Assembly (NCBI GenBank): GCA_029931535.1
Contig: JAQPZY010001625.1
Span: 5,706,501-5,770,500, forward strand
Reading direction: 5' to 3'
Origin: Margaritifera margaritifera
Taxonomy: Eukaryota > Mollusca > Bivalvia > Unionida > Margaritiferidae
Length of the DNA stretch: 64,000 nt
Shown here: piece by piece, positions 10,739-22,005 of the stretch
Layout: the number at the start of each line of letters is the position of its first letter
Position numbering within the stretch: position 1 is the stretch's first letter
Position numbers and translations under genes: made by a program
The notes under the pieces: generated by a model
Told to the model about the DNA's origin: nothing
Databases searched by the model: none
What the model saw: the letters and a program-made list of their open reading frames with translations, nothing else

Positions 10739-11764
10739 CTAAATCATACACTCGACACAATAAACATTTTTAATTATCTCTCTCTGTTCTTCAAGCAAAT
10801 GATATATCTTTCTGACATTATCTGTACATATCTGTATGTAAAACTTTATGTTAATGAAGTGAATGTTATCTTTCTCTTTGCTTATCAATGCACATAACAG
10901 TTTTGGTACTGTTGGTTTTGTACCCTTAGCGTCATTTATCAACTTCCTCTTTAACTCTGATAAATCGTTTTCATCTTGAACCAATTTCTCTGGAGAAAAT
11001 GTGTAATTGAAATAGTTATGCAGGTGTGATGGAATCTGCAAGTCAACTTCTAAAGTGCAACTGGTATTATAGTCGTCGGATATTTTGAACAGATTTTTTT
11101 CTCCCATTCTAATTTGTTTACAATTGCCCATCTAAGGTTATTTACCAACATGTATTGGCTCATGGCCCATACATAGAGGTTGTTAATATTCATAATGAAT
11201 GACCATGGCATTGATCTTCTGTACTCGCCATAATTTGGTATTTTACTATCTCAGTCTAAGTAGTATTCATGATTTGCTTTGGAGTATCTGTGCGACATAA
11301 GGTTAAGTCCACCTCTTATTCCACTCTCATTCATGAAGAATAGGTCAAGATCTGTTAAATGTTGTACAACTGACGTCTTTAAACCTGCATTATTATCGAG
11401 TCCTGGTGCACTATAATAGTAAGCGGGGTCTAGTTTGCAATTGTTCACACAGACATTAGGAACAGCTTCATGTAAACCTTAAAGTGTTTGAAGGTTACAA
11501 TATTGTATGACATCTTATATTCTGGTGAAAGATATTTGATATCTTTGAATCGTTACGTGATAAGTAACTCTGTACTCTTGGTGGTATAGGTGTTTCTTTT
11601 AACCGTTCAAACATATCCATGTATTCATATAGATAAATGCCCTTCCTCGAATATTTAGATTTCCTATACCTAAAATATTTAGATTTTTCTGTAAATTTGT
11701 CATCGTTATTGTTATTTGCTAATGATGAACTTACATTATACTCGCGTGCGACCAATATGGTCAT
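10739..11764 (-). pseudogene. Protein-primed family B DNA polymerase (DNA_pol_B_2, Polinton type), broken (copy A)
   Basis: Three open blocks follow one another on the minus strand in the order expected for a protein-primed family B polymerase. 11,764-11,495 holds RKGIYLYEYMDMFERLKETP. 11,448-11,251 holds LDPAYYYSAPGLDNNAGLK followed by GIRGGLNLMSHRYSKANH. 11,131-10,739 holds TLEVDLQIPSHLHNYF, SPEKLVQDEND and IHFINIKFYIQI. These are the linker, exonuclease-polymerase hinge and palm-approach motifs of Maverick/Polinton polymerases. The three blocks are separated by stops and frame changes, and the YxDTDS-type catalytic block is not visible, so it is an incomplete, inactive remnant. Upstream sequence (11,765-11,900) continues weakly in the same strand. 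Confidence 0.75.
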
Positions 11765-11985
11765 GTGCGAGGAATTATTTGCTAATTGTTTTATATTTTC
11801 CTTTAAAGTAAAAAAAGCTATGATGAAATGTGTTTGTCTGTTTTTATTGTTAAGGATTTGCCAAATTGTTTAGTACACGTTTGTTTCTTTTTCAAAATTA
11901 CAATAAATAACATACAAAACGTTACCTTGATATTATTCGTTTTTTAACATTACAACTGAGCCCTCTTCAGGTATTATATTTATTG

Positions 11986-12066
11986 AGTTATCTACCTTGT
12001 TACATGTTCTTAAGTTATCTACCTTGCTACATGATCTTGAGTTATCTACCTTGTTACATGATCTTT
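11986..12066 (+). repeat. 27-bp tandem repeat, three units (copy A)
   Basis: Units of AGTTATCTACCTTGTTACAT plus seven bases start at 11,986, 12,013 and 12,040. They differ at two or three positions. Confidence 0.9.
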
Positions 12067-14870
12067 AATGTTGATATTGTTCTGTTGTATTGAATAAAAA
12101 TCATGCATTTGCACAAAAGTTTTTTTTTTAAAGTTTATCGGTGATGACACCAATTTTAAAGAAGAAAAAATTATTCCAGTGGTGCCTTTCATCTCTGTAG
12201 TCACTATTTTGAAATATAATTAACATGTAATCATGTATTTCTCTTTATTTCAGTTACTCTAACATATTTAATACGGTTTCTATCAGATTCCTCTGAAGTA
12301 GCTCAGTGCTCCCCTCCCCTCCCAATGTTTCATATACATTTACAGATATATCAAATTCATTTTAAATTTCCTAATCGCCTCTTTTTATGCCAGACATATA
12401 TCAAGCTGATGACTATATCTATGCAAATTGTGTTTTGATGGTCTCTGGGGATCTTTTTTGAGGGTATTTAACACAGATTTCACTGAATAAAGAAACATTT
12501 ATTATCCGTATTTGTTTCCTAATACAAACATTTTTGTTCGTTGCCCATTCATGCAAATCTATATAAGAGCTTGCTCTGGGCTCTTGATATATATCAATAT
12601 GAATGTTAAGAGATTTAGTTCATTCAAGCACCCGTCTTGTACCTTCGCTTATTTCCTGTCTACATTTGGTATGTAAAATATCAAATAAATGTTCAATGAC
12701 ATTATCCATTTAGCCTCTGTTTAATATATTTAGATGTTTTTTCGTTCTGTTGTATAAATTCCTATAGTCAAGATTTTAAATGGATTTCTTTATAAGCCTG
12801 GCCTTTTCACTGCACCAAACTGTAGAACTTTTCGATTGATGGTCTTTGAATATGGTTGAGTCTCATTCAAAGATTTACGAAATGAATCTCTAACTCTTTT
12901 CGTTGTGACCTGTTTAAATTTTGTCTATTAATACGTGTTAATTTTTCTAAAGAAGTTTAAATTTTTTCTCACGTTTTTTTCTCTCAGGCATATCAGGTAT
13001 CGAATTGTTCATTTTGATTTTCCTAACTAAGATATATTTAAATATATTTTTAAGTACTAATTATTTATGATTGGTAAATAATTTCAATTTGCGGTTAGAT
13101 GTAGCAAAATCTATATTTATACATGTAACATTTTAATCTTTGACCATTGGCATGAGTTTTTAACAAAAGCCAAAGCTAGTGACCTAGTGCTTCGAAGTTA
13201 TTTCATAGAGAGAATGATACTGACCAGATTTCTCGGCCAACTGCTCAATGGACTTAACATTTTGTTCAGTCGTAAATTCTTGGGGGAAAAAATACAACGA
13301 AAGCCTGCGTATTTTATCCTTGTCGATCGCTGAAGATACAAACAATCACATCACCTATATTGAAGACAAAGTCAGTCTAAATGATTTTGTATTCTACTTT
13401 TCTCAATATATATATTGTTAACACCCAAATAGATTACGAAATCGTAGTAGGTCGAACGAAATTATTACAATTAAAGAATTATTTTCCAATAATTCATCAA
13501 GGAGAAGCAAACCTTGAAGTGTTTATTGTATAACTTATATTGACCACGGCTAAACACCATTGCTCTTCTTCTTCTATTGTATTCTTGTCAAAATTTTCTG
13601 ACATGTACATCCTTGGTAATAATTTCACATTATGTACCTTGCTGCTTGCTGAATCCCACTGTGTAAAACACATACAGTTACCTACATGTGTACTGGTAGA
13701 AGAACATCGAGAATAAGAGAAATGAAACTGACTGACTCTTCGGAATTTAACCATGTAAAGATCATAGATGTGAACTGTATCAACTGCGATATTTTAATTT
13801 AATAGTTTTTTATATTGATTGTCTTGTCATCATAGTATGATGGATGCCCTTCTCACGTGTTAACTGAGGTTAGTTGTAGCATGTGACTTTTCCGACTCAT
13901 ACTAGTGAGGTGCTGATGTCATTATTTGCAAAAAATTACAAGCACAACAAAATTAAATATCCATAGCCCCGTGGATAAAATCGATTCATTATTTACGTAA
14001 ATGGTTTTCATTCAAATTGTCAAGGATATGGGTACAATTAATAGAGTGATTTTCTCGACCTCATAAAATGGCAATGATCACAGTGAAACAGATATTAGCA
14101 AACATTTCACATGCAACAATGGCGTGGCTTGCTGTGGAAGTATTACCACCCAGTGTAAGTCTGGTAGAGTCGCATTACTCTCGTCAAGCAATGAATGTTA
14201 AACTAAGGAACCAAACGATGCTGGCACAGCATAATTGCCTGGACCCTTTCCGAAAAGTTTAATGCAGCATTAAAAATTCCATACGTTGAGACGGGAAAAA
14301 GTTAGCGTTTAATTCATAATTTTTTTGACAATTCCACTCAGTTCCGCCACTTTGTATTTTAGTAAACGGCTAAAAAAAAGTTTCTTTTTTTAGAAATCCA
14401 CACCTTTCATAGTCAACTAAATTACCGTAATAGTTTACTTAATTTTGATATTTCACAACACCTCAAAATAACATTTTCAATTAGTATTCATAAAATAATG
14501 CTATATTACATTAATATTCCTGTCTTCAGTAATAATAATTCGTTTATTCCTTTTGAGTTCAGTTTTGGGTCCTTAACATTTATTTTCGGCTGCACTTAAT
14601 TCATTAGTGGTAAACATTATTTAATTTACGCATATTTTCTTTAATTTTCGGTAATTAGGCAGGTCTTATTATATACATGTATCCTTAATAAACTCCCACT
14701 ATGACCTAATTGGTTTGGCGAGAAAATCAAAAGTGGATTAATAGAGCAGAAAAAAGAACATACATGCAAGTGACCCAAAAACTTCTAAAGATACAGTTAT
14801 TTGTTGTGATTCGTTTTATTTTGTCTCAAACATTGTAAAAGGGTTTCAAACTGCCCCGCAGTGATGTGGT
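12067..14870. other. Mostly featureless end of copy A
   Basis: No RNA gene or element recognised. A minus-strand 85-codon frame (13,497-13,754) and a plus-strand 64-codon frame (14,068-14,262) are open in both copies but have no family motif. A minus-strand stretch near 12,800-12,930 containing TKRVRDSFRKSLNET could be decayed coding sequence. Confidence 0.4.
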
Positions 14871-14871
14871 G

Positions 14872-15140
14872 AATCTGACTGGGAATCGCTAAAGGTTTCT
14901 CTTATGATGGGATGGATTACCGACCCGATGGAATCGGTCAATATTCTTCCCATAATATCCAGCTTGAAATCTTTCGCCATGGCTACAACGTATTTTCCTC
15001 CTTCTCCAAAATCACTCTTAAGCAACAGCCTTTCTGGGCTGTTGAAGGTGGTTCATATATTGCTCCAGATCATCTTTCTCCTCATCGACATATTGAAATT
15101 TGTCTTTCAGATCGATATTCTTCATCTGCAAAAGGCTTCT
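14872..15140 (-). pseudogene. Unrecognised decayed coding stretch
   Basis: On the minus strand, after a possible acceptor (CCTTTTGCAG), one frame reads NIDLKDKFQYVDEEKDDLEQ and ends at a stop. The adjacent frame then continues with SDFGEGGKYVVAMAKDFKLD and runs to about 14,860. The composition (charged, then GEGGKYVV) looks protein-like, and one frame change joins the two parts. Two plus-strand frames of 92 and 96 codons overlap it and are less convincing. I do not know the family. Confidence 0.25.
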
Positions 15141-15547
15141 TGCTGGTTTCGCTATATTGCTATGGTAAATATGTACAGATGAACTATGGGCCGATCAGTT
15201 GATAACAGAGGTAATGATTTTAAACTTGTATTTATTTGAAAGATAAATTTGTCCTCAGCAAGGAATAATACATACCATATATTCATATTTTGTTCGGGGT
15301 TACCACTTTGTTGGATTTTATGGTTTCTGGACTCAACGAACAATGATCCTTCTGTAGAAACAATAGGATTTATTTTGCTCTATTCACGAAATTAAGTACC
15401 AAAAACATTTATGCCTACGAAAATAAATTCACACTGCATGACGTATTTTGTAAACTATTAATATATGGGGTAGAAAAGAATTTCTTTAAGAATTCTTACC
15501 TAGATTTAATTAAGAGTTTAATATTGTGTTTTATTCGCTTAGCTTGG

Positions 15548-15632
15548 TATCAACTGTCAATTGCTGAATCGCACAGCAAATAACGCCCGAAGGGTGTTAT
15601 GTAAGCTGTGTGATTCAGCAACTGATAGTGTA
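15548..15632 (+). mobile_element. Small hairpin / MITE-like inverted repeat
   Basis: The arm GCTGAATCGCACAGC and further bases pairs with GCTGTGTGATTCAGC, around a core AACGCCC-GAA-GGGTGTT. The arms are about 35 bp with several mismatches. No coding capacity. It resembles the foldback at 5,087 in form but not in sequence. Confidence 0.65.
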
Positions 15633-17287
15633 TATCCCGATCAACGCATAAAAAACAAAATTCAACTCTGATAATTGCAATTCAGAAATTATTATTTACT
15701 TTTGTCCTTGGTTATGATTTTCAATCTTTGATTTCCCTTTATGTACTTGCAAACTTTAAGTAAAAATATTCTCCCTTTATTGAATCAGAATAATTTTTAG
15801 CATCGAATAAAATTCTACAAGCCCATATGCTGATCGATTTTCTTGAATGAAAAATCAGAACCACATTGTCAATCTTCAAATCAAGTCGGAAATAAGAAAT
15901 AAGGAAATATAATTTACATACGTGAAAACATATTTAAAGGTCACAGGCCATGCTCTAATATTATATTTTTTTTACATATGATATGCATACAGTGATTAAA
16001 ATAGTTTATATTCACATAAAAGAATGAAAAAAATATCAAGCTTAAAGATGAAATAATAATTTAGTTACTTGAAATTAGCAGTATACAACGTTGTTAACTC
16101 CCCTTAGCTGAGACTTCCCACCTATAGAGGACAGCAACCGGAAGTGACGTATATTTATCCCCACATGAGCAAGTAGATACTTCTTGTTCTTGAAAACACA
16201 ATTAAAACAGTAGAAACTATTGATAGGGAGATTATAGATGAAGCAATCGAAAACTAATCTACTGTTCAGCCTTATATGTACGAGCCTATGGCAGTCAACA
16301 ACGAAGACGACGCTGAATCGTCGGGAACGATGAAGTAAACAGACGTGCGAATGTTGATTGGTAAACCACTTTCGCCGTTTCATATCTTTATTCAAAGTTA
16401 ATGTTTTATTTTAATTTGTTATATTTATATATTTCATTACAATAAAAGAAAATGACAACTTAGAAATAATATGTCTTTCACACCCCACCAGCTTGTCCCA
16501 CAATGTAAACAAATCATACCTCCACCCCCACCAGAGAGAAAAATATATACATACATACATACGTGTGTTAAAAACTGGGTAACCTGCGGGCAAGTTGCAA
16601 AGTACCAGTCTTCTTGCCATATCGGAGTATCTGATTTGCCACAATTTATTGTACTGTCTCATTATTTCCAGAGAGAAATTTAATGTTAACACAAGCTCAG
16701 TCATCTGCTCTCTTCAACTCAGATATTGTTTAGATTTTAGCTTTGGTGTCATAACTTTTTGTTATATAATTCAGTGCTCAAGCTCGATAGAAATGGAGGG
16801 CTATTCCCCGTCCCCTCTGCCCTTTAAGATCCTGCTCTTCTCCTGATCATGAAAATGCCTTCTTCAAACTATTTTTAAAAAATATATTTATTCACATATG
16901 TCACTTTTAAAATGCAGAATAAAGCATTTCAAAAAGTGCCCCTCTTCCTCTCCTTCTGTGAGAAATTCCAACCTGGAGCATTGTAAATTGTACTGCATGA
17001 ATAGAATGCCCATATTACCTTCGACTAGACTTTTTCACATGTTGCAAAATTCATTAGCGCCGGAAACACTTCTCCTATTTTGAAAGAATCCGTTTATATA
17101 AATTTGTAATTCCCATAAAAGACATTAAAGAGTCAACAACTATCATTGTAAAATCGGTATAACGAAAGACGTTAGTACAAATCTATAACAAGGTTTTGAA
17201 CAAAATACTAACGAGTGTTCATTATGTTATGGGAAATACCAAGTATGCAAACAGGGGCATAAATATTTATGGATATTTTACAAATCA
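15633..17287. other. No gene seen
   Basis: AT-rich, with TA-rich and (TACA)n-like short tracts near 16,548. Open frames at 16,075-16,846 on both strands show no family motif. Confidence 0.5.
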
Positions 17288-17536
17288 TTAATATGAGCAC
17301 CGCGATTCCTGCATACAGGTTTTAACATATGGAAAGGCAACTGAAGGTGCGTGAGTTCTCCTGTGATTTAATGTTTGGTAGTGAAAAATTGCACATCTGC
17401 ATTTGCTAGCATAATAATCTAACACAGTTTCTTTCTTTTTTGTGGAGCAGAGTGTACAGACACATCGCCTATCGACGCCTTGCCCACTGGATCTGGCACA
17501 GACTTGCAAAGTATGACTAGCGGGTACTACCAGCAT
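17288..17536 (-). pseudogene. Cys-rich C-terminus, possibly piggyBac transposase
   Basis: The minus-strand frame contains DRRCVCTLCSTKKKETV, then KCRCAIFHYQTLNH. A Cys-x2-Cys pair, a basic Thr-containing linker, a second Cys pair and a His near the end resemble the Cys-rich domain that closes piggyBac-family transposases, but spacing is imperfect. No DDD catalytic part was found nearby. The frame just upstream (17,552-17,770, minus) adds nothing recognisable. Confidence 0.3.
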
Positions 17537-18124
17537 GTGCTGTGAATGCCATTAGAACCAGATTTCCTTCTGAGAACTATAAAGGGTGTGTGTATGCCAG
17601 AGACCTCTGGCTGCAGAACCTTGACTTGTGCATGATGATTGCTTCTTGCTTGGGAACCTTTTTGGCTGTGCTGTTGAGAGGTGGTGGTGCCTTAAAGATT
17701 CTTCTTGAGCCTCTCTATGATAACCGTATATTTGACGAAGAATAATTAGTTCTTCGAATGTATGGATCAATATTCAGTTCTTTTCACACAATCGAGACAC
17801 TTCTAGATTTCTATACAAATTGTACAAACATGATAGAATACATTTAATTGTATCACATAGTCATGAAGTGTTCACTGATATAAGTTCTAGAAACGTGTCA
17901 AGTTAGTACTAGAATAAATTTAGTAGTACATGCAGTAGTATTTCTTTTGAGAAGCGATTGCTTATCACAGAAAGATTTCTGGTTTTGTTTAGACATTGTG
18001 GACAATAGTTGCATGACTATAAATTATTCATCAAGCAGTTATTGGGAAATGAAGAACAACTATGAAATTTCAACTGTGCATGAACCATAGAGTACTTACA
18101 GATTGTATTTAAATACTAACCATA

Positions 18125-18269
18125 TTAACAGTCTTCTTTCAGCACCTTCAGTACATAGGGATCAACGTTGTATTGTGAATAGGACATTTTGAACATCATC
18201 TGCTCATCTTTGTTCACAGCCTGGACTCTCTCTCCATTGCAGCATGCATGTTGCGCTGCAAAGTGCAAG
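18125..18269 (-). CDS. Putative last coding exon of an unidentified minus-strand gene
   Basis: A strong acceptor (TTCTTTTCCAG on the minus strand) is followed by 145 bases open in one frame, reading HFAAQHACCNGERVQAVNKD, EQMMFKMSYSQYNVDP and ending YVLKVLKEDC-stop at 18,125. Composition is clearly richer in GC and in coding-like codons than its surroundings. It needs an upstream exon ending two bases into a codon. I do not recognise the protein. Two further exon-like blocks lie upstream (19,281-19,315 and 19,462-19,510), but their phases do not join to this one without a stop. Confidence 0.4.
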
Positions 18270-19461
18270 CTGGAAAAGAATTATAAATGATCACAAATTA
18301 TGAATTTGCAAGTGTCTAACCTGCGCATATTCAAAATGAACAGTTCATTCAAGATTTGCAAGTGTTTCTCCTGAGGATATGTTTAAAAAATAGTGTCATT
18401 CACGATTTAATTCTTAGTTATTTTAACGTTTTATCATTTGTGTCTGTAAAACTGAGTTTAAACTATCCCGTAGAAAAATTATCAACACACACACACACTT
18501 ACAACCCCCCCCCCCCCGAACCAAGAAAAAAATACAAAATAAAAAATAAACAAAAACCACGAGAAATTTAAGCTTATTGTCCATGGAGGAAAATGGTATA
18601 TCCTTTAAATGTTTAGCGATGCAATACATAATAATTGTGTGTGTGTGTGTGTGTGTGTTACTTTACAAAACCAAGAACATAAAATGCAGTTATATGGTGC
18701 TCTATCTTTTTAAAGACTTCATATGTCAGCTAGGCTAAACGTACATAAAATACAGGAAATCATAGCGTTTTCAAACTTCACCCTTTGTCTGAATAATGCA
18801 ACGTTCATATTGATTTTTCATTTTTGTCATCTATCAAGGACATATTATTCAACCTCACGTCCCCATACATACTACAGAATGGTTAGGCTGAAATCTAAAA
18901 TGTATTTATTTATCTATTGTTGTCGACATAATTAATTGGCATCCATTGTTGAGAACAGAAGGCCTGGTTTGAATAATGTATCAAGGTTAAAAGCACCTAT
19001 CCTTTTTGAGTGTAATTATATAATACTGATTCTCGCTGTAGATGTAAGAGCTCCACAAGCAATGGTACATTTTCCAGTTTGAGTTATAGCACTAATTAAA
19101 GTGTACCTCTAATTGAGATTAGTTTGTTAACGATAAAAATGTGGCCTATGGAAAAAGAATTTTAAAACATTATATCGATATTTTTAGCTGAATTACCCAT
19201 TGAGATACGTGTGAAATATTTGAAACGAACTAAACGATAATTCGTAGTTTGTGATTTTCATATTTACAGTAAGATCCTACCTTCATGAGTAGTCCATTTC
19301 CAAATGAGGTATCTTCTTTCAGGCACTTTCATTAATTGATAATGACATTGATATAAATATGTAACTGTCTCTTTTATTTTAAAAATATTCTACGAATATA
19401 ATGTTTGTTTTCTTTTACCATTTGCCACCTATTTCCTGTTTTTAGATCCAACTGTACTAAC
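18270..19461. other. Simple repeats, otherwise empty
   Basis: Contains (CA)n then a C12 run at 18,485-18,518 and a (TG)n tract at 18,636-18,658. The C run facing the TG run gives spurious open frames. Apart from the small exon-like block noted above, nothing else is seen. Confidence 0.6.
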
Positions 19462-19510
19462 CTTCCATGCATTTAGAGCCTCCTTTCGTGGCGAATAAGG
19501 AACAAAAGAT
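19462..19510 (-). CDS. Putative 49-bp exon, unidentified minus-strand gene
   Basis: It is bounded on the minus strand by the acceptor GTTTTCCTGTAG and the donor GAAG|GTTAGT. One frame reads SFVPYSPRKEALNAWK and another IFCSLFATKGGSKCME. A second block at 19,281-19,315 ends at the donor GAAG|GTAGGA and could be a further exon. Together with 18,125-18,269 these may form the 3' part of one gene. I cannot name it. Confidence 0.3.
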
Positions 19511-19757
19511 CTACAGGAAAACATCCAAAACAAAATGTTAAGAATGTCCGTAAAACCACCATGAAAATAATTACTGATTTATGATGTACTTTGCTGACAA
19601 AGCATCATCAAACATGTAGACGGGTCATAAGCTCAGAATATATAATTGTATTTTACATTTAAATGGACTTGATAAAATTTCCCCTGACCTGTCAGTACTT
19701 TTATTTTCAAGCATGACGCATTAAAACACGTAATGGCTTTTCCTCGCTATCTATAAT

Positions 19758-19813
<56 letters not shown>

Positions 19814-19814
19814 C
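19758..19814 (+). repeat. (AAT)n microsatellite
   Basis: About 19 uninterrupted copies of the trinucleotide. Confidence 0.95.
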
Positions 19815-20339
19815 TTTAGTTAACGAGGATAACACATTTGGTCATGAAAGATCCATCTGCCATGTGGTCCTAAATTTTTTTAACAGTTTATGTTATAAAA
19901 AGTCAAATACACACACTCAGGTATGCTCGCGTACGCACTCACACAGATTTAAAATGGATTAATATATGTAACTATAATGGTCAACGTGTACATATATGAA
20001 TAATATACTGTTAACAGGTATACACATTTCAGCATGTCAGAAGTCATATATACATAGATAGATAAAACATGCATAGATTATCTCTGGATACAATTAGAAA
20101 ATTCTGTATTGGAAGGCTTTAATATATCATTCCAGCAGGTGAAGAATGAAATTCTTTCATGAGGTTTTAAACGAAGCAAGGGAATTTGAATTACGAAATC
20201 GCATGGCTTCTTCTCTGTAATCAAAGAATTCCTGACTTTTTCCTCCTCCTTGTTAGGTAAAATCTTCACATTCTGCGGTAAAGACATTGTAGAGAAAAGA
20301 TCGCAGTAAATGCGGTATTAATTGAGTGTGATAAGGTTA

Positions 20340-20965
20340 TCAAGGCGTACGGTTTTCTCCAGTTGACATGATACCACCTCCAAAAGGTAGATGCTGATAC
20401 AGTTAAAAGAGCTTTTGAAATGGTTGGTTTTCGACCTCAGAATCTGGAGTTCGTTATTAGTTGTTGGTTGGAGATTACGCTCAGTATTTTGATGATCTTA
20501 ATTCAATTAGGTTAGATATATATTCTGGACAAAGATTGTTTAGAGACTTATATCTCATAATTCCGTTAAAATAAAGAATACGTTTTTGCATAGGTAGTCG
20601 TTGTAGACTTGGAAACAAAACATTCGAGGGAGTCGTAATAGGACGAATCAGAATTATTTGCGCGGTCCTTTTCTGGAGTTTGTCAATTCTGGATAGATTT
20701 TAATTGGATGGATTTCCCCATATGGTACAGCCATAATATATCAGTGGTAGTATATATCCAGACAAATAACGTTCAAGCGACTGCGGGGGGTAGAAATTTC
20801 GACAGTAACTTTAAGAGTTATTCTTTTGCCGACCATTGCACATAGGTGATCGATAAGTAAATTTCAGCTGAGGTGTTGAGCAATGTAGATACCAAAAAGT
20901 TTTTGATTTTTAACACTAGACACGTTTAAAGGCACAATAGTGCAGCTGAGAGTCAATTTTATTGC
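20340..20965 (-). pseudogene. LINE ORF2 C-terminal fragment
   Basis: Minus-strand reading gives KNQKLFGIYI, then DHLCAMVGKRI, later SNLIELRSSKY, and finally NELQILRSKTNHFKSSFN with YLLEVV. This is the order seen downstream of the reverse transcriptase thumb in non-LTR elements (NQKLLG ... RSxxYxLR ... FxxSFxxxxxxLWN). Several stops and frame changes break it. It differs from the LINE at 46,500 and the fragment at 5,542. Confidence 0.6.
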
Positions 20966-21781
20966 GACCGTATTGGGACATTTATGTATATCAATTAATT
21001 AAATACTATGTAAAATGCAATTTTTGAATAATATCAAGTACGTAGAGTTTCTCATTATGAAATACGATCGCTCAGAAATCTTCGTACGAAGTGCCACGAT
21101 TCGACCGTCTCCATCTTGAAAATCGCCTTCCGCAGTGATCGGCAGATCCCGGAAAGAATTTCGGTGACTTAAATTTGCATAATTATATGCTAGATTGTGT
21201 ACACTGAAGTTGATGACGTAGAGCACAACCAAGCTACCAAACAGCCAATATATCAAGAACGGTGAGTACGATCTTCTTCTGCTTCTAATCCCTTTTCTTT
21301 TTACTATTTATTTTGAGAGGAAACATTAAAAAATTTTAGAACTACGTTTTATAGTGATATTTAAATCATTTTTTGTGGTACGGGTATGATTTAAATCGAC
21401 GTGCTTAGTGGGGGGCAGGGATTTTCTTTCGAACCGGGATATTTTGTCTTTTTTCTTTTATCTTACAATCTTTTTCTTTCAACTAATATCACAGATATAA
21501 TATTTTTGTTGTTGTTGTTGCTATAAATCAGAGCAAGAAGGTTGTTGGCAAGCTATATGAGAGCCGTAATTTTGTTTCAAAAAACATCCCAGACCACCCC
21601 CACCCCCAAATTGAATGGTCAGTCCCTAAACAATATGCATCAGTTCTCACTCTTAAAGGTGTAAATCCAATTTTAACATTTCTAATCGTAGTAAATAAGA
21701 AAATAACATTTCATGGAAAATATACACATCTCAGCAAGCGATAGAATGTAAACTGTCTTTTTTAAAACAAGCAACTTATAG
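20966..21781. other. Possible minus ORF and plus-strand donor; otherwise empty
   Basis: A minus-strand open frame (21,256-20,999) begins with a hydrophobic stretch (YWLFGSLVVLYVINFSV), followed by ITAEGDFQDGDGRIVALRTK, but lacks a good ATG. On the plus strand a consensus donor (AACG|GTGAGTAC) lies at about 21,260. Neither can be tied to a gene. Confidence 0.25.
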
Positions 21782-21966
21782 CATGTACTCTCGGACGGCA
21801 CATCTAGTGGAGATCTTCTGATTTATAGGCAACCGGAGAACCAGAATCCCCTCACCATTGATTGGAGAAAAGGAACTTTGCACATCACGGCATCATCGAG
21901 CTACTCTGTGTACCAGACTGGTGAAAATCAAGCCAGGTTTGCATTCTTCCAGATGGAAAGTCCTAA
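21782..21966 (+). CDS. Exon-like block, unidentified gene
   Basis: After a weak acceptor (CAACTTATAG) one frame stays open and reads SDGTSSGDLLIYRQPENQNP, LTIDWRKGTLHITASSSYSV and QARFAFFQMESPK before running into a (GTCT)n(CT)n tract with no good donor. Composition is coding-like (higher GC, few rare residues). No family recognised. The microsatellite may have invaded the exon end, or this is a decayed exon. Confidence 0.3.
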
Positions 21967-22003
<37 letters not shown>

Positions 22004-22005
22004 AG
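21967..22005 (+). repeat. (GTCT)n(CT)n microsatellite
   Basis: Short compound tract directly after the exon-like block. Confidence 0.9.

Larger units (their letters stand above)
1..14700 (+). repeat. Large direct segmental duplication, copy A
   Basis: The block matches about 49,281-64,000 in the same orientation, base for base over long stretches. The offset moves only from 49,280 at the left to 49,295 at the right, and nearly all of the change falls at microsatellites. The left end is cut by the window edge and the right limit cannot be seen, because copy B also runs off the window. The period is about 49.3 kb. Substitutions are common in 1-3,530 and 12,130-14,700 and almost absent between. 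It may be a true tandem duplication or an unmerged second haplotype in the assembly. Confidence 0.95.

Noticed and set aside
14068..14262. 64-codon frame conserved in both large copies
   Set aside because: The flanking non-coding DNA is equally conserved by the duplication, so conservation is not evidence of coding, and no motif is present.
16258..16340. Short plus-strand reading PYMYEPMAVNNEDDAESS that looks like a protein N-terminus
   Set aside because: It is only about 25 codons long, has no start or splice context I trust, and nothing recognisable follows.
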